A DNA stretch of 64,000 bases from Gautieria morchelliformis (Eukaryota; Basidiomycota; Agaricomycetes; Gomphales; Gomphaceae), in the NCBI GenBank assembly GCA_015179125.1, contig WHVA01000054.1:186001-250000 (forward strand), written 5' to 3'. Every line of letters starts with the position of its first letter. Position 1 is the stretch's first letter. The translations under genes and the position numbers were made by a program. Under the pieces are notes generated by a model, which worked only from the letters and a program-made list of their open reading frames with translations, did not search any database and was not told the DNA's origin. This document shows positions 11,141-22,091 of this stretch, piece by piece.

Positions 11141-11590
11141 GTCAACACACTATTCCAATTCCTAGACAATTCCCCAACCCAGGAAATCCCCAGGAAATCT
11201 TTGAGATATTGTGAATTTCCTCCTCCTAGAAACTGAATATTTACTATAATTTCCAGCGTCAAGAAATCATAGAGAAATATAAAATTTTCACAAGATTTCC
11301 TGCCAAGATTTGCAGAATTTCCTAATATTTTCCTGTACCAAAAAACTCTGAGGAAATTTAGAATTTACTCATGATTTCTTTAGACAGGAAATCATGGTTA
11401 AACTGTCAGTTTCTGGACTCAGTTTCCTCACGATTTCCTGGACCATATTTTTACAATTTTTATACAATTTCCTGAACTTTGGAAACCCTTGTAAAACATT
11501 AAATTTCCTCTAAATTTCCCATCCTAGGAAACTCTCAAGACACGTGGAATTTCCATAGAATTTTCAAGGGCTTTCCTGACTTGAGAAATT
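11141..11590. repeat. AT-rich block dense in ATTTCC/GGAAAT
   Basis: No gene is seen. The 450 bp contain about twenty copies of ATTTCC or its complement, often as AATTTCCT, in both orientations and with irregular spacing. It fills the gap between the second foldback copy and the inverted minisatellite. Confidence 0.55.
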
Positions 11591-11617
11591 TTGCCATGCC
11601 TCCAGTGTAAGCTGCCC

Positions 11618-11894
11618 CATATGCTACCCCATATGCTACCCTGTACACTACCCAGGACACTACCCGGTATGCTACCCTATACACTACCCTGTATGCTACC
11701 CCGTACGCTACCCTGTATGCTACCCTGTATGCTACCCTGTATGCTACCCTGTACGCTACCCTATGCGCTACCCTGTACACTACCATGTGCACTACCCCAT
11801 ACACTACCCTGTGTGCCACCCTGTGCACTACCCTTTACACTACCCCCTATGCGGTACGCTATCCTGTGAGCTGCCCTGTATGCTAGCCTATAAT
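11618..11894 (-). repeat. 12-bp minisatellite, inverted copy
   Basis: Reverse complement of the array at 4728-5015, including the unusual units carrying CCGGG and TCCTGGG in the same order. It is the distal part of the inverted duplication of 2900-5015. Similarity stops at about 11618, where an unrelated AT-rich block begins. Confidence 0.85.
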
Positions 11895-12106
11895 TGTAAA
11901 GATGTTGATATTATGCCTTGTATCACAAGGGCACAACGGAACTTGACCAAGGACTGGTATTCTGAACTACGTAGTGACAGCATAAGGGTAAAATGCAATG
12001 GGAACCGCTGACTGGTTCCCACGCATAAACTATACAGTGGGTCCCTAAGGGGCCCACTGGGGTTATGTAATAACTAGTGTACATGTAGATACATAGGTCA
12101 TTTACA
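11895..12106 (-). mobile_element. 212-bp Gypsy-type LTR (copy 2, minus strand)
   Basis: Reverse complement of 4505-4716 with the same TGTAAA...TTTACA ends. The purine tract lies at 12107-12120 on the minus strand. It follows the stop of the unidentified ORF in the same arrangement as copy 1, so it belongs to the inverted duplication. Confidence 0.75.
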
Positions 12107-12140
12107 CCCTCCCCCTCTATAGACAACTATAGGGTACCAC

Positions 12141-15069
12141 CTAGGACTCATAGGGGTCATCCATGATGGCGTCCTCTAGTGATTCCGATACGATGACATT
12201 GTCATCGTATGGGGCCGGTGGAGTATGCGACTCCTCCAGAGGCACCTCCACATCCGCGGGGGTGGTTGGGTGAGGGGGCTCTGCCTCACCACTGGTGGGG
12301 TTTTCCGCTTGGTTGATGAGGGCGGTGTCCTTGCGGAGCATGGCCTCGACGGCCGGGTCCTCAGCCTGGGGAGAAGGCCAGAAGTGCGCCAGCTCTTGAT
12401 CGAGCTGAGCGTGGGTGAGCGGTGGTGGCACCGTGGCCCTCACATGGCTGGTCTCAAGGACCTTTTGTTGGCCCTTCTGAGTGGCGGCACTGAATGCTGC
12501 ACCGGTGAGGCTGCGTTGAACTTAATGTTCAATGCGCGCCGCTTGTTCATGAGTGACGCTGGCGTAGTGAGCCAGCCATCGCGCAATCTCAGCGAGCAGA
12601 ATGTCGGGGCCAGCTTGGCCTCCCACGGGATATGGACCCATGATGTATAGCCACAGGCTGGTGCTCTGCGGTGTCTGTTTTGGAACCCTTCAAGACTTTG
12701 GTGTTATTGCTAACACTTCAATCTATCAGAATGTGTCGTTTACGAGACTCAAAGAATATTAAACAATGCTGCAGCACAACTCCGGAAATAATTTAATATT
12801 TGTACCTTGGTTGCAATCCGCGTAAAAACTAGTCCAAGTTAATACGGATGGAAGGCAATACGTTTCTTAGCAGCACTGAACAATAAACTAAAAGAATGTT
12901 GGTTCAAGGACACTATCGGGGTCCAAGCGTATTCCAAAATATAAATGAATGTACTTAGCAGGTGAGTTTATAAATGGACTGCCCTGATAATCTACCAGCG
13001 CACAGCAATAAAACGAGGGACGAGTTTTGTGAACAAAGCGACTTGTGAAAGTCTCTAATCAGGAAAATCGACTGACTAGATCGTCTCGGGTATTGGAGTG
13101 CGAATGGCAAGACTTTCAATTGACAGACTCACTCTGTAGAATTACACCCGGAGGATTAGTCCAAGTGGCTAAGCAGTAAAGTAACTACTTAACAAGGAAT
13201 TAGACACTAAAGTAAGTGAATAACCCTAGCTGGGATTAGCAGCTTAGTAAGATGCAAGTCACATGAGGTCACATGTAGGATAGAAGATGGGTAGATTGCT
13301 TGAATTTATCAAGGAGGTCAGAATGGCCTCCTTTTATATTGTAAAATACACAGGATTACGTAAAATGGGGTTCTTCTATCTATTAGGCGAGTGATGTCAT
13401 AAGTAAATATTTGCACTGCTGAAACACACCCTCGTAACTATTGCGGCGTGTTTGTGCAAAGAAATTGGAAATAGATAGCCAATCACCTTCCCTGGTTTGC
13501 ACAGCCTTACACAGCCTTTCACAGCCTTGCACAGCCCTGCACAGCCCTACACAGCCGCTATGACATCAAGGGGCCTATTTGGTGTCGTAGCGTTGCATTT
13601 GGAGGATCCTTCATCCAATAGCCTTTATCAAACCTGCACCCTAGTTTTGGCTTTGTACATCTTTGTGTGACTTTGTACGCAGCCTTGCACAGCCATGGTT
13701 GCTATGATGCAAGTCATGTGCCAGCTGGGTTTGAATTGCACAGGCTTGTGTAAGCGGTAGGGGACACATTCAGACTCAGTGGCTGAGTTTGAGTGAGCCG
13801 AGGTACCGGAGTTGTAGGTGCTTGAGTGCCTGTAACTCCGAGTTTACGGTTCATGGGAAGCTCCGGTCGGAGTTTGAAACTGAGCGGCTGTGGCAGAGTT
13901 GTGGACGTGTGTGGGTTCATAACTCTGCCTGACAGAATAAGGAGTTTTTGAGCCAGGGAAGCCAAGTTAAATGGCGGAAAAATAAGAGGAAATTCAAGGA
14001 ATATTTGAATAGAGTTCTCCCAACAATAGCCACGTGTATTAGCTACTATCAGCTGGGAAAACAGGGTTTTAAAGCGATTTTAATCCTTTTTTCGCGAGGC
14101 TTTTCATTAGCAACGGTTCCCACACAGTGTCAGGCATTCCCTGGCAACGACGAGGCTTGACCATTGGCCGGTTGAGCCGAACAAGTTGAGGAGTCTCAAC
14201 TTGAGAGGTGACGCGACCCCTTTAACTCGGGGTGGGAGTGCCTTCAACCACATCCAGACATCCATGTCATCTAGGTTGAAGGTTCCATCCACGTTGTCAT
14301 GGATGGCAGATGGGATTCCTTCGGGGTTGTGTATCCAACCCCTTAGGATGGCGGCGATGTCATGCAGGTACCATTCGCTATCACGACACAATCCCTTTTG
14401 GGATTGCAAGCACGCTGCTTGCGCTCGATGCGCTTGAACATGCTGATCATCTCGCGCATGCGTGCAAGTTGTGGCCTGTCTTTTGCACGCGCTAGGAGCT
14501 CAACAAAGCGTGGGGCGTTGAGCGGGCAGATGTCGTACCATTGAGTACGATGCTGTTGCCCCTTTCCTACCGGCTGGGGTAGGAGGCCCGTCTCGGAGGC
14601 CGGCAGGTCTCCGAGTGGTATGATCACTCCCTCCCCAGGTAGGGAGGGTGAACTGTCCCCGCCGGTGGCGGCAGGTCCACATGAGGCCCAATGTACTGGG
14701 CTTCGACCAATGCTACCTGCCATTGTAGGGCAGGGTCATTGATTGTGTGCGACGGTGATGCTGCCAGGTATGCGCTGATCACGCTTTCCCTCGCAATGGC
14801 CAGACCATTGACGGTGTTGGGGGTGCCGCACAATTTTTGGGCTTCTTTTTGGCTGCTCAGCCAGACGCTGAGCTCTGTCCGGGTCATACGCCTTCCAGAT
14901 GGAGGAGGCAGACTCCTCCTTCTGGGACGCCGTCCGCTGCGTCGGATTGCGCTCTCCGCCCCTCTGTCGTCGTCATCATCGGGGTGGGAGGTGATAATCG
15001 GGACGCTAACCCCGATGCTGCACGCACTGGCATGGGTGCCGTCGCGCGAGATGATGAGGGCCTGGCCAC
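12141..15069 (-). pseudogene. Unidentified retroelement-associated ORF, broken (copy 2)
   Basis: Inverted copy of 2993-4470. The C-terminal 100 residues (12141-12443) differ from copy 1 at only two positions. The same TAA and the same frame change are present. Further frame changes occur near the N-terminus (around 14630 and 14890), and the middle is split by a 1451-bp solo LTR at 12676-14126. The order on the minus strand is foldback repeats, ORF, purine tract, LTR, minisatellite, as in copy 1. Function unknown. Confidence 0.55.
12676..14126 (-). mobile_element. 1451-bp solo LTR in the copy-2 ORF
   Basis: Comparison with copy 1 (3931-3945) defines the insertion exactly. The plus strand reads GTGTC (12671-12675), then TGTTTTGGAACC, ending GGTTCCCACACA, then GTGTC again (14127-14131). 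TG...CA ends, imperfect terminal inversion, a 5-bp TSD and no coding region point to a solo LTR. On the minus strand ACAATATAAAAGGAGG at about 13328-13343 looks like a TATA box, so I orient the LTR minus. It contains 5.7 copies of a 10-bp repeat CACAGCCYTN at 13500-13557. Confidence 0.85.
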
Positions 15070-15154
15070 TGGGTCTTTGGCCGGGTCATGGCGTGGCCTT
15101 TTTGAGGCTGCGTGGGCAAACTTGAGCTGGAGCTGGAGTCCACGTGCATGTCAC

Positions 15155-15345
15155 TGGCAGCGCAGGCTTGTGCTGGTACCAGCGCTGTCATCGCACACGT
15201 GCACCGGTGCACGTCGCAGTCAGCGCACTCTTGCGCTGGTACCGCCGCTGTCAGCGCAGCATGCGCTGGTGCACGTCGCAGTCAGCGCACTCTTGCGCTG
15301 GTACCGGCGCTGTCAGCGCACGCTTGTGCTGGTACTCCAGCAGCG
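15155..15345 (+). repeat. 31-32 bp foldback-type tandem array
   Basis: About six units of the same family as 602-1185 (GCTGGTACC, GCGCTGTCAGCGC, GTGCACGTCGC). This is the counterpart of the array that precedes the copy-1 ORF at 2925, seen here beyond the 5' end of the copy-2 ORF. It directly abuts a DUF3712-like fragment at 15345. Confidence 0.8.
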
Positions 15346-15690
15346 AGGAATAAATTGGTCCCACTCAGAGCTAAATCAGATGAGTTAGAAAGCAAAAATG
15401 TGGCATAAGTCATACTTACGAACCACTAGTACGTTGTTGCAGAATGAATTGAACGAGACGGTGCCGAGCTGGATACCTAGTTGCCTGGCATAATAAATCG
15501 GCATTGAGTAGAACGAATAAAGATTTAGCGAGTCACTTATGCGGGCGAAGGAATAATACTATCTGTTGAGTTGGTGATGCCACCAGCAGGGTCATCACTG
15601 GGCACCTTGAAATTGCTGATAGTGACACCGGGCAAGCCGTTGAAAGCCTTGAATGTGACCACCTTTGACAATCTCTCCTGACAGCGCCAG
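15345..15690 (-). pseudogene. DUF3712-like gene fragment (middle part)
   Basis: The minus-strand reading gives 'KVVTFKAFNGLPGVTISNF' followed by 'KVPSDDPAGGI', then after a short interruption 'QLGIQLGTVSFNSF'. This is the pattern I know from fungal DUF3712 membrane-anchored proteins of unknown function. A donor-like GTAAGT and an acceptor preceded by a CTAAC branch site frame a small intron at about 15385-15420. The fragment is bounded on both sides by foldback-type repeats (15155-15345 and 15672-15840). The last roughly 45 bp duplicate a stretch of the plus-strand fragment at about 15985-16030. Family assignment is from memory of conserved segments. Confidence 0.55.
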
Positions 15691-15840
15691 CCGTCAGCGC
15701 ACCATGCGCTGTCAGCGCCAGCCGCCAGTCCACTGTGCGCTGACCGCACGCTGATAGCGCCAGCCGCCAACACCCTGTGCGCTGACCATGCACTAACCGT
15801 ACGCTGTCAACACCAGCCGCCAGTGCACGGTGCGCTGACC
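15672..15840. repeat. Degenerate foldback-type repeats
   Basis: Units such as TGACAGCGCCAGCCGTCAGCGC and CTGTCAGCGCC keep the CAGCGC/GCGCTG palindrome core but vary in length, and GGTACC is lost. They separate the two opposed DUF3712-like fragments. Confidence 0.6.
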
Positions 15841-15854
15841 GACACTGTTTCCAT

Positions 15855-16640
15855 TTGATACCAATTGCAATTATTCATCCCGCTTCATAGAAATATTTCT
15901 GATGAAGGCTTCGATTTGTCCCTTCATGGTCAACTTACTGGCACAGGGTCTCTGGACGCAGAAATTACCTTTGTCGAGCCTTCTTTCTAACTCGTCTGAT
16001 TTAGCTCTGAGTGGGACCAATTTATTCCTTACTGGTGGGGCAACAACTACAGAACACCTTAATCGCTGCATTGTTCCGAAGAGCGGTGACGATCTTGAAG
16101 TCATCGGTGTCCTCCTCTCTAACTTCCTAGCGGGAAAGAACCAAACACTCAAGGTCCTGGGCGATACAGTTGATCCTAGCGGTCAGGGTCAAACAGTGTC
16201 TTGGCTGAGCACAGCGTTCAAGACACTGACTTTGGATGTTACCTTACCTGGTCAAGTATTCAAGGTAAGCTAATAGATCTATTTTCGTGCACCTACTCCC
16301 ACTTATCGCCAACGTGTCGCTAGATTATAGACTTGATCACAATCGAAGACCTGGAACTTGATTTGACCCAACAAAGCGAAGGCTTCAACCCGCTGACAAG
16401 CTCCAAAACGACTTTGGCAACCTTCCAAAATCCATCTGGATTCTCTCCTCAAGTAGTGCAAGCGAGCGAAGATATTATCATCGAATTCAACGGAGCTGAC
16501 GCTGCAGCGGTATGTTTGCACTCATGCATTCGACCCGCAATTTTGTATCTACTGCTGACCACTCCTCGTGTAGTTGAACATCCCAAAGGCAATGACGAAC
16601 AGCGGTGTCTTGATGGGAAATGTGGCTGACTTGCCCATTT
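15855..16640 (+). pseudogene. DUF3712-like gene fragment (N- and C-terminal parts)
   Basis: The plus strand reads 'LFIPLHRNISDEGFDLSLHG' near 15868, then in other frames 'LLSNFLAGKNQTLKVLGDTV', 'VSWLSTAFKTLTLDVTLPGQ', 'ITIEDLELDLTQQSEGF' and 'FQNPSGFSPQVVQASEDI', which match the second half of a DUF3712-type protein. Small introns fit at about 16266-16330 and 16511-16573. The middle segment is missing at about 15985, where the N-terminal part joins directly to an intron end. That missing segment is what lies inverted at 15345-15690. A further minus-strand scrap ('GFSDFPLIKVTTTLTNP') is at about 16825-16900. Not functional as arranged. Confidence 0.5.
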
Positions 16641-16940
16641 ACTTCAGCAACCAGACTTTTCTGTTATGGAGTTGAGCTAGTATGGCACAGTAAGGATGGA
16701 AGTCATACATACTCAAACATCAAGGTGAAAGCGACATCTCCCATCGAAATGGTCAGATTGCTAAGGGAACAGGTGATTATTTAGCCCAAAAGGCAATGAG
16801 GGGTATGTCAACATGCTGACCTAGGATTTGTGAGTGTTGTTGTGACCTTGATAAGAGGGAAGTCGGAGAAACCATGGTTCATATCAAGGTTTGATACTAC
16901 AGCTGGTTTAGTGTTCAGCCCTTGCGCAATTTCTTACTTT
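16641..16940. other. Rearranged stretch, no intact gene
   Basis: Apart from the weak DUF3712-like scrap on the minus strand at about 16825-16900, nothing is recognisable. The truncated 3' end of Copia C1 begins at about 16941. Confidence 0.4.
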
Positions 16941-19926
16941 TTTCATGGTAGGCTATGTCTGGTTGAGTTGCCACTGCACAGTAGTTCAAGCTCCCGATTA
17001 TCGATGCGTATGCGTAGTCGATGATTTCTGATGTAGAGGTGGAGACTCGTAGTTCGATATTTGGGTCCATTGGGGAATTCACTGTACATCCAGATGTTAT
17101 TTCGAATCGTTTGGCGATGGTGCTAATGAATGCTGGTTGGGAGATGTGTATGGTGCCGCGTTCTCAATTCCTGACGATCTGGATGCCTAGTAGTCGTGTT
17201 GGATCCCCCAAGTCATGTATGTCAAAGCTCCCCCTGATATCTCTGATCATCCTCTCCATTGCAGTCAACGAGTTTGATGCAAGGAGTCCATCGTCCACAT
17301 ACCATCCTGCAATCTTGATGTTGTCTCCCTCCCCAAATATGAAGAATATCATCCTATCTGCCTCTCCCGCCTTAAACCCTGATTTCTCCATCTCTTCTCT
17401 CAGCGTCCCATGCCATACTCTCCCCAATTGTTTGAGTCCATATATTCCTTTATTCAGTTTGCAGACCAAGTTTTCCTCTCCCTGCTTGACGAATCCCTCT
17501 GGCTGTCGCATGTATATGGTGTCATCGAGCTTTCCGTTCAGGTAAGCTCCCTTCACGTCAATGTGTCGTAATTCTAGATTATATTTGGTTGCAAGGGTGA
17601 GGATGAGTCGAATTGATGTGAGTCAAATGGTGGGGGAATATGTTTCTTGGAATTCGACTCCTGGGACCTGTGAGTATCCCTGTGCAATGAATCTCACCTT
17701 GAACTTATCCACCTCTCCTAGATTGTCCCTCTTCACTCTGAATGTCCATCTGCTCCCTACGATGTTTGTCCCTTCTGGCCTCTCGGTGAGTTCCCATGTT
17801 TTGTATCCCATCAGTAGGTCGTATTCGTCCTGACATGCCTTCCTCCATTTCTCTACTTCCCTCGACTTCATCGCCTCTCTGTAACTCACCGGTTCGTCCT
17901 CTGCCAATACTACGAATGCTGTCTCTGTTTCTTCAAGTGTCATTCTTCCTCGTGCCATTGCTGCTACCTCTGTGAGTAATGCTGTGTGTCGTTTTCCCTT
18001 CCCGTAATCTGTGTTTGATGGGTTCATCCATGGTCCCTTCAGGAAATCTTTCGGTGCTGTTTCCTCGCTTCCTTCTCTCCCTGTGTCCCCCTCTGACTGA
18101 TCTGTTGATTCTTCCCTTTTGTTATTTTCTGTTTCTGTTCTTTCCTCCTCCTCTCATTGTTTCATCATGATCCCCTCGACTTCTTCCACTTCAATATCCT
18201 CCTCTTCCTCCGGGATTAGATCGACGAGTGGTGGGATGATATTGTCATCGTTGTCTACTGCTGGATCATTTCTGGATTGTGACAGTGGGGAAAATGATGG
18301 TAACTTTCCGTCAAGTACCCATAGGTAGGGGTCGTCGTCCTCCTCTTCCACGTGTAGGGTAGTATGTTCGACGTGTTTTAGTTCGTCGAATACTACGTCT
18401 CTGGACTTCATCAGTGTCTGAGTTCGTGGTATCCACACCTTGTAAGATTTGGAGTTGTCAAAATACCCCACAAAAATTCCTTCGATCGCCTTGTAGTCCC
18501 CCTTCTTCCTTGTGGCTTTTGGGACCAGTGCCCAACACCTGGATCCGTATGTTCGCAACCAATCGAGTCTGGGCCTAGTCTTCCAAAAGGCCTCATAAGG
18601 TGACTTGTCGATTTTCGTGTGTAGTATATGGTTTTTGACGAAGTTGACGGTGTGTACGCCAGATACCCAGAATCGTTTGCTGAGTTCTGCATCGTTCTGT
18701 AGGGTGAGGGCTCCTTCCTGTAGAGTTCTGTTGTATCTCTCGGCGATACCGTTGTGTTCTGGTGTGTGAGGAGTCGTAGTTTCATGAACAATCCCAAGCT
18801 CACTGCATATACTTTCGAATTCCTTCCCAGTGTATTCTCCCCCGTTGTCTGTCCTTATCCTCCTCACTTCTGCCTTACTCTGTGTCCTTAACCATGCAAT
18901 ATACTCCTTGAATGATTTTGTGATGGTTGTGCATTCCTTATTTTTCAGAAAGTCGATGTGTGCGTATCGAGTGGCATGATCGATCCATGTGATGAAATAT
19001 TTGTATCCTCCAACTGATGTTTCGAATGGTCCGCATAGATCTGATGATACGATGTCTCCTATCTTCTGTGGTATGTCCTCGATGTTTTTGAATGGTGAAC
19101 GTGTCTGTTTACCGAAAGGGCAGTTGGTGCATATGTTCAACTCCTCCTCGCCACTGATCTTTGGTAAACCGACGCCTGTCTGTTGCTTCCACATTTTCTG
19201 AATTGTTGACGTGGCAGTGTGAGCTAGTCTGTGATGCCATAGTGTCAATTGATTCGGTTTATCAGAGTATAGAGCCTTCTCTGGTTCAGGTTTCATTGAT
19301 GGCTGAGCCATCTACGTGTACAGATTGTCGATTCTCATCCATTGAGCTATTATTTCGTCCCCCATCAGTAGGGATGTGTCGTCTTTGCTGAACATGACGT
19401 CCACGTTCGTGTGGGTCATTTTGGCTACAGAGAGTAAGTTGGCGTTGAGTCTTGGAACGTATATGACGTCGATCAGGGTGAGGGTCAGAGGTGGTAGGTG
19501 TAGGTGAGCGTCGCTTTGTAGTATTATTCTGATGGTTCCCCTCTGATCGGCTCTGAAGGAGTCTCCGCTGGCTGTTTCGATGGATATTGATGGTGTGGGA
19601 TGCATTTCGTCGAATAGATCGATGTTGCCGCATAGGTGACTGGTGGCCCTGCAATCGACTAGCCAGATGTGTACGTTGTCCTTTATGGCTGATAATGCCA
19701 TGGAATCTGTTGATAGGACTATGTTACTGGCCTTGGGGTCCGCTTCTATCTCCTCGTGTGCCATCATGACCATGTCTTTCTTTGCTATGTTGGCGAATTG
19801 TGCTGAGTCGTTGTTGGTGTTCGGTTGCTGTTGTTCACGTGGTGTCGGTCTGTTGGCCTTGTGAACACGCTTTGCCATCTGTACTGCCCGATCATCGGAA
19901 AGGGCCATTTTGTCAACGTCGACCAA
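16941..19926 (-). pseudogene. Copia C1 pol: protease, integrase, RT (truncated)
   Basis: Reading on the minus strand from 19926: a retropepsin-like segment 'WLVDCRATSHLC', where the usual D-S-G has become D-C-R; the GAG_pre-integrase region ('LTLWHHRLAHT', 'CTNCPFGKQTRSPF'); an integrase core with D ('TWIDHATRYAH'), D ('RIRTDNGGEYT') and E ('PEHNGIAERYNRTL'); and RT ('RWTFRVKRDN', 'DVKGAYLNGKLDD', 'GIYGLKQLGRVWHG', 'WYVDDGLLA'). Four in-frame stops lie at 19312-19314 (TAG), 18154-18156, 17623-17625 and 17164-17166 (TGA), all explicable as C-to-T changes. The pol ends near 16941 just after 'ATQPDIAY', so RNase H and the 3' LTR are gone. Confidence 0.9.
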
Positions 19927-19959
19927 CCCTTCGATCTCAAGAGCTAAATAACATGTTGC

Positions 19960-21324
19960 GCTGAACTATGTGCAATGAACAAAGAATTAATGGCTTACTT
20001 TTGGCCTTACAAGTACCACAGGGGCTTGTAACACGCGTTCCATAGATGCCGCAGTCCTTACACTGTGTCAAATTCTATTCTAGCTAGTAAGCAGATGTGT
20101 GGTGAACTGTGAACCACAAACCATAATACGCTCCTTGTCCATATCAGACATCGGTTCTTGAAGCACGACACATTTCTTGCACAGGAGATTTTTTCTCAAG
20201 CTTCTCCGGAACGTCATCTGACAGCCATCGTGCTCGTTATCGTGCCCGCCACATGGAGTGACGTTGTCAGTGTGGAGGCCATGGTCTGGCATGGGAGATA
20301 CTAGTAAGACAAGGGAAATATACCATGCTTTATACTCAGTGCCAACGAATCTGTTGGGTCTGTTGTATCCCCTTCCCTGTAAGTTCCCTCCTCCCATCAT
20401 ATTCCCTCCATGTGTGTTGTTGTGTTTCCTCCATGGTTCATGCACTGCTAGTCCTCCTCCTGGTGCGTGACATCTTGATGCTGAATGATTCGGTTTGCTG
20501 CAGTTGTTGCAGGAGAAATTGTGTCCTCCTGACTGTTGGATCGGGGGTCGATTCTGCTGTGAGTTGTAGCTATTGAATGTCGGTCGAGTCATCGAATTGT
20601 TGAAGCGTCTGGGTTGTCGAGTTTGTGCCACAAATGCTGTGGCAGCTTGTGTTGATACCTCGATGGCTCCTAGATCAGCTTCGTGGGCTTCCAATTTTTC
20701 TTCGATTTCGTCTGGATCTCTAGTAATCATATGTATGGTTTGTGCGATGGGTCTCCATGATTCAGGGACGTTCCTGAGTAGAGTGGCCCAGTGTGTGGAG
20801 TCGGCAATGGGGTCGCCCATTTTTGCCAACTGGTTCCTGTATTCTTTCATGGTAGTGATGTACTCTGAGACCAACTGTCCCTCTGTCATGTGATAATTCT
20901 CGTACCTGGTCCTAATTATACTGATTTTGCTCGGGTCGGTTGATTCGAATTTCCTAATCAGTATGTTCCATGCCTCGGCGCATAGATCCGTTTTGTCGAT
21001 GGCCGTCTGTAATTCTGGTGATATACATAAAAGAATTTGACTGTACGCAATGTTATTCCTGTCATCCCATTCATCTTGTAGTTGTGTAAGTGGGATGTTA
21101 CCGATCATGTTGATTCCGGCAACAACTGTGATGCGTGGGTCAGCGTCGGTAGGGTAAGTGTCCGTACCGATGATGGTTTTATAAATCCCTCTGCCCCTCC
21201 CTGTTGCCAGTAGTTCTCTCTTCCATGAAATCCAGTTATTCTTGTTGAGTTTCGGTTTTATGTCTCGGAATTTGTGTACATTGTGTTTTGGGGGTGATTG
21301 GGTGGTCGTGGGTGCCTGTGCCAT
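19960..21324 (-). pseudogene. Copia C1 gag
   Basis: The start is the ATG at 21322-21324. The N-terminal part ('FRDIKPKLNKNNWISWKREL') and central helix-rich segment ('YITTMKEYRNQLAKMGDPI') are typical of UBN2-type Copia gag. A CCHC zinc knuckle, 'CNNCSKPNHSASRC', follows at about residues 270-285. Near the end a second cysteine cluster ('CKDCGIYGTRVTSPCGTC') appears just before a plausible intron (GTAAGCC...TTTAG, about 19945-20000) that would join gag to the protease frame starting near 19943. Gag packages the element RNA into cytoplasmic particles. The 5' LTR was not identified. Confidence 0.8.
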
Positions 21325-22091
21325 CGTGAGTAGAGTCTGAGACTCTTAATCTGTTATTTAGTATTGGAAATGTTATTGAGAACAATTTGATTTAATCTCT
21401 TGGTTGTGAGACAAATCGAGTAAGATTTGAGGTAGACAGGAATATCTGCACACGCAATAAATGTGTGTGTCTTATGAATAGTGTCGACTGGAAATTCTAC
21501 TACTGTGTGAGGAGCGAAACGAAGTGTAATTTCACTGCTAGTTAATTGTACATTAAGCTGGATATTTATTGTTTATCAACGGTGCTTGGCGGTCAGGAAT
21601 TAATCGTGCAATACTACAGAAATGATGGAATGGGGCGAGCGGCGCATAATTGTCGATAGGGGTGTCGACGCATGTCGTACAGGTTGGACTTGGAGATGGA
21701 GTGTAAAACGGAATGGGGAGACGGGTTTTTGGTGAAGGATAGGGGGCGTAGTCAGGGTATGGGCAGGGTCGGCTCGACGCGTCACGTCCCTTGATGGGGT
21801 CACGTGACTGATAGAATATGGGCGATTGGGACGGGCTCGGTGGTCTTGGACGGGGTTCTCTGGACGTTCTGGATCGTGGAGTCGTTTGGTACGTGTCCAT
21901 GTGATGTCGGAATGACCGGGGTCTGGGATCGAGTCAGGTTGAGCGAGCATGTGATGGTCCGGCGGTCTCGGGTATGAGCGCCGTGATGTGTATACACAGA
22001 AGGGGGGGGGTTATTGGTGTGTTGGTGTGATGTGGGTTCGTATGTGTTGTAATTGATATGTTAATGTTGTATTTTCCTTTACTTTCAACAG
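21325..22091. other. Upstream flank of Copia C1, LTR not resolved
   Basis: A 5' LTR and leader of C1 would be expected here, but without the 3' LTR no repeat pair is available, and I found no GGTTATGGGCC primer site like those of C2 and C3. Several overlapping open frames in 21550-22000 show no family motif. Confidence 0.35.
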
